Below, piece after piece: positions 1 through 8,904 of a stretch of 11,705 nt of DNA (positions are counted from its first letter, which is position 1; every line of letters begins with the position of its first letter). Source of the stretch: Annulohypoxylon bovei var. microspora (lineage: Eukaryota > Ascomycota > Sordariomycetes > Xylariales > Hypoxylaceae); contig MU405525.1 of NCBI GenBank assembly GCA_022836615.1, forward strand, positions 1 to 11,705, given 5' to 3'. The translations under genes and the position numbers were made by a program. The notes under the pieces were generated by a model. That model saw nothing but the letters and a program-made list of their open reading frames with translations, was not told the origin of the DNA and ran no database searches.

Positions 1-454
1 TTAAAATTATTATATAATAATTTTAATAAATTATATATTTATTTAATTTTAATATATTAATTAATATTATTTTTAATAAAAAAAAATTAAAAGATTAATT
101 TAATTTTATTTTTAATAAATAAATAAAATTATATAAGTTAAATATATTCTTTAAAAAATTCCCATTAATTAACTTAAAGTTTATTTTTTATATTTATTTT
201 TTATTTTTTAAATGTAAAATTTAAATTATTTAATAAAAAAGTATAAAATTTTAATATAAATTTTTAATAAAAATAAAAATAAAATTATTAATTATGCTTT
301 AAAAATGCGTTAAAAGTTATTTAATTCTTCGAATTTATTATTTTATTTTATTAAAGGAATGATTAAGTTTTAAAGCATATAAATTAAAGTAAAAAAATAA
401 AATACGTAAAAAGGAATAAAAGAAATAAAAGGAAAAAAAAAAAAAAAAAAAAAA
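1..454. other. AT-rich gene-free stretch
   Basis: I see no coding frame with recognisable protein similarity and no repeat shared with the rest of the window, apart from the small inverted repeat listed separately. The stretch is dominated by A/T runs and TAA/TTA words and ends in a run of about 24 A (433-456) that abuts repeat copy A. It is probably RIP-degraded repeat DNA too diverged to identify by eye. Confidence 0.6.
293..379. repeat. 12-bp perfect inverted repeat, MITE-like
   Basis: TATGCTTTAAAA at 293-304 is the exact reverse complement of TTTTAAAGCATA at 368-379, with a 63-base spacer. The arms carry G and C inside very AT-rich surroundings. If the outermost TA on each side is read as a target duplication, the shape would fit a tiny Tc1/mariner-type non-autonomous element. 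That reading is inference, because there is only one copy here and chance inverted repeats are common in such DNA. Confidence 0.3.
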
Positions 455-1369
455 AACGATCCGTAATTAATTTTTTAACATTATTAATTTATTTAAAATA
501 ATAAATAATACGGTTTAAAGTGGATTTACTTTTATTATATTAAGCTTTAAAGGCGGGATAATGGAGCTTCATTATAAGTTTAATTAAAAAATACGTTTAT
601 TTTAATTAAAAAATTTATTAATGGGCGGAACTTTTTTTTCTTTTTTTTTTAAAAAGAAAAACAGGTTTTTAATTTTATTATTAAATAATTAATCGGGTGG
701 TTTTTTAAATTATTAAGGGTTTTAACGTTTCTTTTAAAATTAAAAACTTATTTTTAATTATAAATGAAAATTTATCGGTTCGAAGTTATATAATTAAAAA
801 AACAAAGGTAAGTTTTAATTAATTAATTTAATTAATAAATGGTTTAATATTTTTATTAAAATTTTTATTTAATAATTTAAATACCATTATTAATTAATAA
901 TAAAATAAATAATATTAAAAAGTGTTTTATTACGGGTAAAAATAAAGCTTTATAACCATTAATATAAAAAATTTCGTTTAAAAAAATAAAAGCTTTTAAA
1001 AATTAAATGTAAATTAAAAATAAAACTTTAAACGTATTATAATTTAAAAGGAATTAAATTAATGTATAAACGTTTATATATTTAAAAAAAAAAAAAATTT
1101 TAAAAGTAAACCTTTAAATTAAAAAAATGAAACGAATGAATAATTTTAAATATTATATTACGGCAAACATGTTTTTAATTAAAATAAAGCTTATGTAATA
1201 ATAAAACCACGTATTTTATTAATAAAAATATTTAAAATAAAAAGTTAAAAAAAAAAACCACGAAATGGTTTCTTTTAAAAGGTTTTTATATATTAATTTT
1301 ATAATTAAAACATTAATTAACCGTTCCGTTAATATACTTTAAAAGTAACGGTAATTAAGCGCCGTTATA
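455..1369 (+). repeat. R repeat, copy A (915 bp)
   Basis: This is the first of two full-length direct copies of an unrecognised repeat; the second is at 1650-2564, a constant offset of 1195 with the same 915-bp length. Homology begins at about AACGATCCGTAATTAA and ends at about GCGCCGTTATA. Copy A is the less mutated copy: it keeps G/C where B has A/T (for example CGG at 511-513 and GGCGGGA near 553-559), though B keeps CCGG near 1775 where A has TTAA. Differences are almost all transitions. A + strand frame from about 911 is interrupted mainly by TAA stops and reads protein-like in both copies, but I recognise no domain. The site corresponding to the chromovirus insertion is uninterrupted here (1242-1246, AAGTT). 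Confidence 0.9.
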
Positions 1370-1649
1370 TAAAGTAAAAATTAACGTAAATTTACATTAT
1401 AATTATAAACGCGATAAATATAAGTTTTTATAATAAAATTATTAATAATTTTAAATAAATTATTAAAATTATTAAAATACGTATAAAAAAAGTTTTTACG
1501 TTAATTAATTTAATTTATATTTTTAAATATAAATATCGTAGCTTTAAAAATAAAAGGTTATTATTTTTTCCTTTTTTTTTTTTAATGAAAATAATTTTAT
1601 TTTTAATTTTATATAACACAAGTTTATTATTATTTATAAAAATTATTAT
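1370..1649. other. spacer between R copies A and B
   Basis: These 280 bases separate the two direct R copies and are not shared with the flanks of either copy, so A and B are separate copies rather than one continuous tandem unit. I see only A/T-rich sequence with a few isolated ACG and CGCG words. It is too short for the internal region of an autonomous retrotransposon, which argues against A and B being its two LTRs. Confidence 0.6.
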
Positions 1650-2564
1650 AATAATTTATAATTAATTTTTTAACAATATTAATTTATTTAAAATAATAAA
1701 TAATATAATTTAAAATAAATTTACTTTTATAATATTAAGTTTTAAAAATAAAATAATAAAACTTTATTATAAATCCGGTTAAAAAATACGTTTATTTTAA
1801 TTAAAAAATTTATTAATAAACGAAGCTTTTTTTTTCTTTTTTTTTTAAAGGAAAAAATAAGCTTTTAATTTTATTATTAAATAATTAATTAAATAATTCT
1901 TTAAATTATTAAAAGTTTTAACACTTTTTTTAAAATTAAAAATTTATTTTTAAATATAAATAAAAATTTATTAATTTAAAATTATATAATTAAAGGAATA
2001 AAGGTAGGTTTTAATTAATTAATTTAATTAATAAATAATTTAACATTTTTATTAAAATTTTTATTTAACGATTTAAATGTTATTATTAATTAATAATGAA
2101 ATAAATGGTATTAAAAGGTATTTTATCACGGATAAAAATAAAGCTTTATAACCATTAATATAAAGAATTTCATTTAAAAAAACAAAAGCTTTTAAAAATT
2201 AAATGTAAATTAAAAATAAAGCTTTAAGCATATTATAATTTAAAAAAAATTAAATTAATGCGTAAACGTTTACGTATTTAAAAAAAAAAGAATTTTAAAA
2301 ATAAACCTTTAAATTAAAGAAATGAAATAAATAAATGACTTTAAATATTATATTATAATAAGTAAGTTTTAAATTAAAATAAAGCTTATATAATAATAAA
2401 ATTATATATTTTATTAATAAAAATATTTAAAATGAAAAATTAAAAAAAAAAATTATAAAATAATTTCTTTTAAAAGGTTTTTATATATTAACTTTATAAT
2501 TAAAATATTAATTAACCGCTCCGTTAATATATTTTAAAAATAACGGCAATTAAACGCCGTTATA
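1650..2564 (+). repeat. R repeat, copy B (915 bp)
   Basis: This is the second full-length direct copy of R and is more strongly RIP-mutated than copy A: most A-copy G and C at differing positions are A and T here. The length equals copy A and the alignment keeps a nearly constant offset, with a small compensated length difference in a poly-A run near 1085/2280. The empty chromovirus target reads AAATT (2437-2441). The copy ends directly against the integrase core remnant that starts at about 2582, so R and that chromovirus fragment share a junction. Function unknown. Confidence 0.9.
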
Positions 2565-3043
2565 ATAAAGGTTTTTAATTTATAATTATTTTTTTAAATA
2601 AATTAATTAAATTCACCGGGGTAAACCTTTATAAATTAATAACGAAATATTTATAATTTAATGATTAAACGAAGATTTTTAATTAATTCATTTAAATAAA
2701 ATTATAATTTTTCGTAAATTATTTTTAAAATAATTAATTAAAAATATTATTTTATTTAAATTTCGCATACGCCATTTAATTACATTTAAACATAAGGTTT
2801 TCTTTTATAAAAATAAAAATGAAATTCGTTTCGAAAATAATTTTTAATTAATAAACCCGTATTTATAAATTTAAAATTTTTTAAAAAAAATTTAATTATA
2901 TTATTATTTAATTATTAATAAAACGTTAAGCTTTCGTTATATAATAAACCCGCGAAAACTTTTTATTAATATAAAATTATTAAAGTAAATAAATTAATAA
3001 AAAAAAAATTAATAAATTAAATAATAAATAATTAAATATATGT

Positions 3044-3079
3044 TTATAAAAGTAATTAATAAATAAATTACTTTTATAA
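3044..3079. repeat. 14-bp perfect hairpin
   Basis: TTATAAAAGTAATT at 3044-3057 is the exact reverse complement of AATTACTTTTATAA at 3066-3079, with an 8-base loop. It lies between the integrase and chromodomain remnants, where the reading frame changes. It may be a chance product of AT-rich composition or a tiny insertion that broke the frame. Confidence 0.5.
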
Positions 3080-3110
3080 CGGCTTAAATTACCCGATGGT
3101 AAGTTTTTTT

Positions 3111-3142
3111 AAAATGTTAATAAAACTTTATTATAACATTTT
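3111..3142. repeat. imperfect AT-rich hairpin
   Basis: AAAATGTTAATAAA is followed two bases later by a near-complement, TTTATTATAACATTTT, that carries two extra bases. It is probably a by-product of composition; recorded because it lies close to the perfect hairpin at 3044-3079. Confidence 0.3.
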
Positions 3143-3305
3143 TAAAATTAATTTACCCCCGAATATAAAAATCCATTAAATTTTAAACGCGAATTAATTA
3201 ATTAAAGTTTTAAATAATTTAATTTTAAAATAAATAATAAATCCTTCGTTTTTAATAAAAATTAATAAAAAATAAAAGTATAAAATATTTAAAATATTAA
3301 ACTTT

Positions 3306-3545
3306 AAGTTTTTTAAGAAAAAACTTTAATATAAAGTGGATTAAGTAAATTATAACCTTAATTCGACGTAATACTTTTTTAAAAAAATTTTTAACGCGTT
3401 AATTAAAATAAAAAAATTTTATAATTTATACCCCGAAGCCGTTAATTCCCCGGTTAAATTTTAATAATAAATTAAAACCGCCGCGGAAAATAAAATATTA
3501 AAAATAATAAATGAAAACGATTTATTTATCGTAAGAAAAAAAAAT
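3306..3545 (+). pseudogene. chromodomain remnant of the second chromovirus
   Basis: Frame 3 reads K-L-stop-Y-K-V-D-stop-V-N-Y (with W or Q likely lost at the stops), then F-F-K-K-I-F-N-A, then F-Y-N-L-Y-P-E-A-V. This fits the chromodomain pattern K-L-Q-Y-x-V-x-W-x-x-Y, the W-Y-x-x-x-x-F-x-N-A motif and the following F-H-x-x-x-P helix. In living chromoviruses this domain sits at the C-terminus of integrase and steers insertion to methylated histone H3. It differs in sequence from the chromodomain of the large element at 10132-10300, so the two are not copies of one family. The frame differs from the upstream integrase fragment, so at least one indel lies between about 3010 and 3306. Confidence 0.6.
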
Positions 3546-3624
3546 TAAAAAAATAAATTATAAACGTATTAATAAATAATTTATTTTTTTTATAAATTAA
3601 ATTTTTTTTTAAAAGAAAAAGTTA

Positions 3625-3754
3625 TATAATAACGTTTAATTACCGTTATTTTTAAAGTATATTAACGAAGTAATTAATTAATGTTTTAATTATAAAATTA
3701 ATATATAAAGATTTTTTAAAAAAAACCATTTCGTAGTTTTTTTTTTTTTAATTT
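3625..3754 (-). repeat. R repeat, copy C, left part (inverted, split)
   Basis: Read on the - strand this matches the end of R (copy A positions about 1369 down to 1242). The match includes the stretch with TACCGTTA...TTTAAAGTATATTAACG and the segment ACCATTTCGT...poly-T just before the insertion point. The copy is interrupted exactly at 3754/3755 by the LTR retrotransposon and continues at 10745. Its orientation is opposite to copies A and B, so with B it forms an inverted pair around the second chromovirus fragment. Confidence 0.9.
3750..3754. repeat. 5-bp target site duplication, left
   Basis: AATTT directly precedes the 5' LTR. The right duplicate at 10745-10749 is AACTT; they differ by one C/T transition. 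The unoccupied site in R copy A is AACTT and in copy B AATTT when read on the matching strand, so both states occur in the family. Five bases is the usual duplication length for Ty3/gypsy elements. Confidence 0.85.
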
Positions 3755-3886
3755 TATTATAATTTAAATTATGGTTTAAATTATAAAAGGTAAAACATGG
3801 TATATAAAAAAATAAGGGATAAGGAAAAAGTTATTTATAAAGTAATAAATAAAGCGGTGAAAATAAACAATTATTTATTATTTTTT

Positions 3887-3898
3887 TATATATAAAAA
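3887..3898 (+). promoter_or_regulatory. possible LTR TATA box
   Basis: TATATATAAAAA lies about 130 bases into the LTR and is identical in the 3' LTR (10616-10627), just ahead of the CpG-rich palindrome. Its position suits a U3 promoter. In DNA this AT-rich such a word is weak evidence alone, and the shared state shows only that RIP did not change it. Confidence 0.35.
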
Positions 3899-3904
3899 GC
3901 TTAA

Positions 3905-3922
3905 TTAACGCCGCGGCGTTAA
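3905..3922. promoter_or_regulatory. 18-bp perfect CpG-rich palindrome in 5' LTR
   Basis: TTAACGCCGCGGCGTTAA equals its own reverse complement and is unchanged in both LTRs. It stands seven bases after the TATA-like word. The core CCGCGG contains the CCG/CGG half-sites bound by many fungal Zn2Cys6 factors, so an operator role is conceivable but is inference. It holds no CpA or TpG, which explains its survival under RIP. Confidence 0.5.
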
Positions 3923-4015
3923 AGATTTTTTCCTTTTTCGTAACTTTATTATTTTTAAATAATTATATAAATAAAATCGCTTTTACGCCATTTTAAATTT
4001 ACGCCCTTTGTAATA

Positions 4016-4262
4016 ATAATAAAGTTCATTTTTTATACGTTAAAAAAGACGTTTAATATTTTTAATTAAAAAAAAAATTAATTAAATTTAAAAATTAAGC
4101 AATTACCTTAATTTTTTACTTTAAATAAGCTTATAATATAAATTAATATTTAAACCGGTTACATTAAAAAAAAAAAATTATTTAATCGCTTTTAATAAAA
4201 TTACGACTTATTATTAATTAATTATAATTAAATTAAATAAATAAAACGATTACGCTTAAAGT
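4016..4262 (+). other. leader between 5' LTR and gag
   Basis: This is the expected position of the primer-binding site, right after the LTR end (ATAATAAAGTTCATT...). I cannot match it to the 3' end of a known tRNA, possibly because RIP altered it. The segment holds only AT-rich sequence; frame 3 becomes protein-like from about 4203-4263, so gag may begin within it. Confidence 0.5.
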
Positions 4263-5930
4263 TCGAATTATATATATTTAATTTTTAACGAAGAATTAAA
4301 TAACTTTAATAATATAATTTACGCGGAAAAAAAAGTTAATTTTATATTTCGACATTATTTGTATTTATATTTAAATAATAATAAAATTAATATTTCCATT
4401 AAAAAATAAATACGAGTTATTAACGATAATTAAACGAAAAAATTTAATATTAAAAACGAAGAAATAAAACTTAAATTTAATAACGAAATATATGTCGTTA
4501 ATTTTATATACACGGACTTAATTAAAATTATTAATAACGAATAATTTAAACGATTTTTATATGCCGTGATTCCGGTAAAACTCCGGGAAAAACTAACGTT
4601 AATTATAAGCCATTTTATAAAGTTAAACGTTAAACATAATATGCCTCGTATGCTTTTCGTTTTTTTAATTATTAAAGGTTAAAAAATGTTCGGTGAAAAA
4701 ATAAAATAAATTAATAAAATCGTATTTATTAAAATAATAATAAACCACCCGAATAAACTTTATTTAAAATTTAAATTACATGTAATATTCGGAATAACGT
4801 TTACACGTTAAATTAAATAATTAAACTTCGTATAAAATGGCTTAACTTTTGAAATATATATAATGCGTGATTAAATAAAATATTTTAATAATAAAATTAA
4901 AGCATTTATTAAAGTTAAACGAAATGTTTAAACATTTTAATTATAAGAAAAAAAAAATATTATTAATGCTTTAAAAAATAAAATAATGGTTTTTATTAAA
5001 AACCCGCAATTAAATCGGAATAACACTTTAAAATTTTAAGTTTTTAAAAGAAAATTATATTATAATGTTAAACATTAAAACCCGCTTATATTCATTAACG
5101 ATAAACTTATTTCCGGTGAAAAAAAAGTTAAATTTAACCATTAATTTATGTTATTAAAAAATAAATTAAAAAAAAATGCGGACCATTTTAACGGCGACGA
5201 AAAAAGGATTTTTTATATTATAACTTATATTAAAAAGATAACCGTTAAAAACCTTATGTTATTTATAATAAAAAAATATAAATTATTTATATTAATAACT
5301 TTTAAATAAATCGTTAAACATTTATATAAATAATATAAAAACTTTAACATATACGATATAACTCGTTTTAATTTTAAAAATTTATAAATAAAAACCTTAA
5401 GTTAATTTATTACGTTTTATATTAAGTTTACAAAACTCGCGAAATTAATTTACATTATTCTTAACGATTATAAAAGGGAATTATACGATAAATTATTTAT
5501 TTAATTAAATAAAAAGTTAATTAATTAATATTATAACGATAAATTAACGTTTTCCGATTTTTGCGTATACATTTAACATTACGATTATTAATAAAATAAA
5601 AATTTTTTCACGCGATAACGAATTTAAAAAAAAAAAATTAATAAATTTATTACCATGGCATTAAATATTATAACATTAAATTAAAAATAAAAGGAATAAG
5701 CTTCGAATTTTAATACATTGTCGGCGTTTACCGCGTTAATAAGCGGAATTAACTTAAATTATTATAAAATTTAAATAATAAAAATTATAATTAATAAAAA
5801 GAAAATATATATTAAACCAACGTTCCCGTAAACGAAATTATTTATTTTTTAAAATTAATATTTTATTTATTATAAACGTAACCATTAAAACTCGGAATAT
5901 TCCGCACGAAAAAAATATATTAAAATGGAA
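4263..5930 (+). pseudogene. gag polyprotein remnant
   Basis: Frame 3 stays protein-like for over 1.3 kb, broken mainly by TAA stops that fit mutated Gln or Trp codons. The capsid-like part is about 5100-5600: a D-H-F-N-G-D-E-K-R stretch (5180-5206) suits the early Gag helices. A later helical segment with F-Y-I-K-F-T-K-L-A then Y-K-R-E-L-Y-D-K-L (5469-5495) matches the typical end of a Ty3-type capsid, where 'F..F..LA......D......L...L' recurs. A basic, Thr/Pro/Asn-rich tail follows to about 5830. A zinc knuckle is not certain; K-C-Y at about 5969-5977 in frame 2 may be its first Cys. The N-terminal part (about 4263-5050) resembles nothing I know. The start codon cannot be fixed. Gag would build the particle that packages the RNA. 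Confidence 0.75.
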
Positions 5931-6139
5931 AAAGCTTAAATAAATACGATTATAATAAAAGTTTAATAAAATGTTATAAAATTTAATAATAATAAATTAA
6001 CCATTACGATAAAAAAAAAATAATTTTAAAATAAAAAGATTTTTATTTTAAGAAAGCAATAATAATAACGTTAAATATAAAAATTTATACGAAAATATTT
6101 ATTAATTTATTAAAAAAAATACTTAAAAAAAAACCTTTA

Positions 6140-6445
6140 TTAATAAAATATACCGTAATGAAAAATGAAATAAGCTTAATAATTAAAGCGTTCGTCGACA
6201 CGAAAATAAACGTATATATGTTAATAAATATTTTTTATGCCGTAAAAATGATTAAATATTTAAAAGTTAAAAGGTTAAAAAAATTTAATCCCGTTATAAT
6301 TTTAAGTTTTAACGGGAAAAGAATTTAAATTATAAACGTAATAATTAAAGTTTATATTTAATTATAAAACAAAGAAATTAAAAACGTTATATTATTAATA
6401 ATCGATATAAAATACGACTTAATTATCGATAAAAAATTCTTCGCT
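6140..6445 (+). pseudogene. retropepsin-like aspartic protease remnant
   Basis: Frame 2 reads A-F-V-D-T-K-I-N-V-Y-M (6188-6220), matching the active-site pattern [hydrophobic]-D-T-G-[A/S] of retroviral-type proteases, with Asp kept at 6197-6199 but Gly replaced by Lys (6203-6205). About 60 codons later comes I-D-I-K-Y-D-L-I-I-D-K-K-F-F (6403-6444), the counterpart of the second conserved block (x-Y-D-x-I-L-G-x-x-W), with the Gly lost again. Length and position between gag and RT fit. The enzyme would have cleaved the Gag-Pol polyprotein; stops and the lost D-T-G make it dead. Confidence 0.75.
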
Positions 6446-7219
6446 TATTATAATATATTAATAAATTATAAAAAAAAACAATTAATATTTTTAAAAAAAT
6501 AAACGTTAAATTTAAGTTTATAAAACATTTTTATAAATTAAATTAATAAATTATTAAACGATTTTAAATATTAAAAAAATATAAATTAAAAGGTAATTTT
6601 AATAAAAAAAAACGAATAACAAAAAGCGGTAAAACGTAAAAGTTAAATACGTTATAAAATAACGTTTAAAAGGCATTAACCCCCGCGAACCGGAAAAAAT
6701 AACCCATTTTACCACGCTTCGATTAAAAGGAATAATAAAACTTTAATACGTTAACGGATAAAAGAACTTAAAAAAATACATTAATAATCGAATAAAATAC
6801 ATTAATAATTATTAAAAAACTCATTTAATAAAAAAAAAAGTTTAATAATTCCGAAAATAATATTATAACCTTTACGTAAAAACATTAAAAAACATTTTAA
6901 TTCGAATATAAAAATTAAAAAAATATATTAAACCTTTAATAAAAAAAAACATAAAAAGTTAACATTAACCGAATTATATATAAAAATAATTAATTAACTT
7001 AAAAAGAAATATAATAACCGAAACGTTTAAAGTTTTTACGAATTATAAAAAAATAACTTTAATTAATATAAATATAAACCATTTAATATAACGATTATTA
7101 ATATAATTACCTTTTATAAAATATTTTAAAAGTTAAACCGGTTAAAATATAAAATAATCGACTTATATACGTTTAATAAGCTTATTAATAAAAAAAAAAA
7201 AAACGAATACCTTTTAAAT
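6446..7219 (+). pseudogene. protease-RT linker region of pol
   Basis: Frame 2 continues with a basic, low-complexity translation, broken by TAA stops and partly readable (P-P-R-T-G-K-N near 6680-6700, R-I-K-E-L-K-K-I-H near 6755-6781). Fungal Ty3/gypsy elements often carry a poorly conserved linker of 150-250 codons here. I recognise no domain, and assign it by position only. Confidence 0.5.
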
Positions 7220-8190
7220 AATAAAAAAAAACTACGGAAAATAACTTTAAAAATGGTATTTATAAAACATTATAAACATTTAAATATATTTAATAAAACA
7301 ACGTCCGATAAGTTATTATTATACCGTTTAAAAATGGATTATTATATTAAATTAAATATAAATCCCGATAATTTAAATTATAACCTTTTATATAAAATGT
7401 TATTAAAAAAAATAAAAGCTTACAAAAATTATATTACGAATAATTTATAAAAAAAATTCATTAAACCATTATCCGCTTTATAAATAACGCCGATATTTTT
7501 TATTAAAAAGGTAAATAATAAATTAAGATTTTACGTAAATTATAAAAAATTAAACTTTTTTACTCGTAAAAATAAATATCCATTACCATTAATTAAAAAA
7601 ACCTTAATTTAAATTATTAAAAAAAAAATATTCTTTAAAATTAATATTAAATAAACGTTTTATAAAATTTGTTTAATTATAAAAAATGAAAATTTAATAA
7701 TATTTTAAACGAAATACGGAATTTATTAATTTAAAGTGTTACCATTCGAATTAACGAATAAACCGTTAACGTTTTAACGATATATTAACGATACGTTCCA
7801 AAGGTATTTAAACGAATTTTACATTACATATTTAAATAATATTTTTATTTTTTTTAAAAACCGAAAAAAATATAAAAAATATATTCGAAAAATTTTAAAT
7901 CGTTTACGTAAAGCAAGTTTTTAAATAAATGTTACGAAATATAAATTTTATATAATTAAAATAAAATTCCTTAAATTTTATATTAACATCGAAAATATTA
8001 ACGTTAATTTTAATAAAATGAAAGTTATTCGTTATTAACGAACGTTTACCGAAAATAAGAAAATAATATTCCGTGGAATGCGATTATTTTTAAAATTTTA
8101 TAACTTTTATAAAAAATTCATCGAAAAATATAAATAAATTATAAAACTTTTATTATAATTAATACGGTAAAATGTAAATATAATTTAAAC
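7220..8190 (+). pseudogene. reverse transcriptase domain remnant
   Basis: Frame 2 reads the Ty3/gypsy RT blocks in order. The N-terminal block (7253-7450, ending in a TAA) contains F-N-K-T and Y-I-K-L-N, equivalent to the acidic 'D-H-x-I-x-L' entry. Next come F-I-K-P-L-S-A and F-F-I-K-K-V-N-N (block 1-2). R-F-Y-V-N-Y-K-K-L-N stands where R-x-C-V-D-Y-R-x-L-N is usual. Y-P-L-P-L-I-K is intact. F-K-I-N-I-K has Asn at 7643-7645 for the first catalytic Asp. V-L-P-F-E-L-T-N, T-F, R-Y-I-N-D-T-F and then Y-L-N-N (7829-7840) follow, the last replacing Y-[L/M/V]-D-D. The thumb-side Y-N-F-Y-K-K-F-I (about 8099-8122) follows. All three catalytic aspartates are Asn, consistent with G-to-A change. Gln codons show as TAA. 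Confidence 0.93.
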
Positions 8191-8760
8191 GAATAAATAT
8201 AAAACGGCGTTCGAAAAATTAAAAAATTAATTAATTTAAGCTTCGGTATTCGCACATTTTTCGTATGGTTACGAAATTAAAGTAAATACCAACGTTTCGG
8301 ATAAAATAACGGTAAGCTTTTTATTATAAAAAAAATCTTCGGATAAACCTTAACATTTTATAACGTTTTATTCGGAAACGTTATATAAAATGGAATTAAA
8401 TTATAAAATTTATAATAAAAAAATATTAATAATAATAAAAGTTTTATTATATTAAAAATTCGAATTAATAAGTTAATAATATATATAACCGTTTATTATA
8501 ATTACGGATTATAAAACTTTTAAATATTTCACGATTAAATAAATGCTTAATTTACGATAAATAAAATAAGTAAATTTAATCGTATAATATAATTTTATAA
8601 TTATTTATTAACCCGGAATTATAAATATAATTTTAAATATTTTATTTAAATTATAAAAAAAAATACGATTATAAAAGTAAAAAAAAAACGAATAACGTAT
8701 ATTAATTTTATTTAAATTTATAAATGGCGAGCCGTTTAATTAAACGATATAAATAAAAAA
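8191..8760 (+). pseudogene. RNase H domain remnant
   Basis: Frame 2 continues from RT through a connection segment (T-A-F-E-K-L-K-N). V-N-T-N-V-S-D-K (8282-8305) stands where x-T-D-A-S-D is expected, the first catalytic Asp being Asn at 8291-8293. F-Y-S-E-T-L-Y-K-M-E-L-N-Y-K-I-Y-N-K-K (about 8360-8419) matches the F-x-S-x-x-L-x-x-x-E-x-N-Y-x-x-x-[D/E]-K-E block. I-T-D-Y-K (8501-8515) matches T-D-H-K/N with His to Tyr. In life it degrades the RNA strand of the RNA/DNA hybrid. Several TAA stops interrupt it. The tail toward 8760-8880 is not clearly conserved. Confidence 0.88.
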
Positions 8761-8904
8761 AATTATTTAAATTAAAATTTTCGTTTTAAACGGAATTAAT
8801 TTATTTAATTTATCCGGTGTTACGTTAATGGATCGATTATTTAAATAAATAAAAATAATTTTAAACTTAAAAAATATTAAAATAAAGTTACGAATTAAAA
8901 CGAA

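Larger units (their letters stand above)
2565..3600 (+). pseudogene. Ty3/gypsy chromovirus fragment (integrase core to chromodomain)
   Basis: This is the 3' part of a second chromovirus, distinct from the large element. In frame 2 the integrase core is readable: an L-N-K-L-I-K-F-T stretch (2594-2617) stands where S-D-x-G-x-Q-F-T is expected. A N-D-stop-T-K stretch (2660-2674) stands where the G-Q-T-E segment lies, so the catalytic Glu is Lys at 2672-2674. Then come F-V-N-Y (from about 2714) and N-F-A-Y (about 2759-2770). Next is a helix-rich stretch with T-R-E-N at about 2947-2958, as seen after integrase cores. In frame 3 a chromodomain remnant follows. The 5' part (LTR, gag, protease, RT) is missing; the sequence begins flush with R copy B and ends about 24 bases before inverted R copy C. 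No LTR is recognisable. Stops are TAA. The assignment rests on motif order read by eye. Confidence 0.7.
3755..4015 (+). repeat. 5' LTR (261 bp)
   Basis: It matches the 3' LTR at 10484-10744 over the whole 261 bases at a constant offset of 6729, without any indel. I count about 22 differences, all C/T or G/A. It starts TATTATAATTTAAATTATGG and ends near GTAATA. This copy keeps more G/C in places (GGG near 3816, CCC near 4004) while the other keeps GCG and ACG elsewhere, so RIP hit the two LTRs independently. An LTR normally supplies the promoter and polyadenylation signals. Confidence 0.95.

Noticed and set aside
1700..2330. A - strand hydrophobic frame in R copy B (and its match in copy A)
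   Set aside because: T-rich strands translate to Phe/Leu/Ile strings automatically and no family motif is visible; the + strand frame is the better candidate.
455..2564. R copies A and B as the two LTRs of one element
   Set aside because: The spacer is only 280 bases, no primer-binding site or coding region lies in it, no target duplication is visible, and a third copy is inverted.
4016..4035. Primer-binding site for a specific tRNA
   Set aside because: The bases after the LTR do not match a tRNA 3' end that I can name; RIP could have changed it, so no call is made.
7253..7450. Short open frame that could be called a 65-residue protein
   Set aside because: It is the N-terminal RT block of the large element. 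The same frame continues past its TAA into the rest of RT, so it is a fragment between stops and not a gene.
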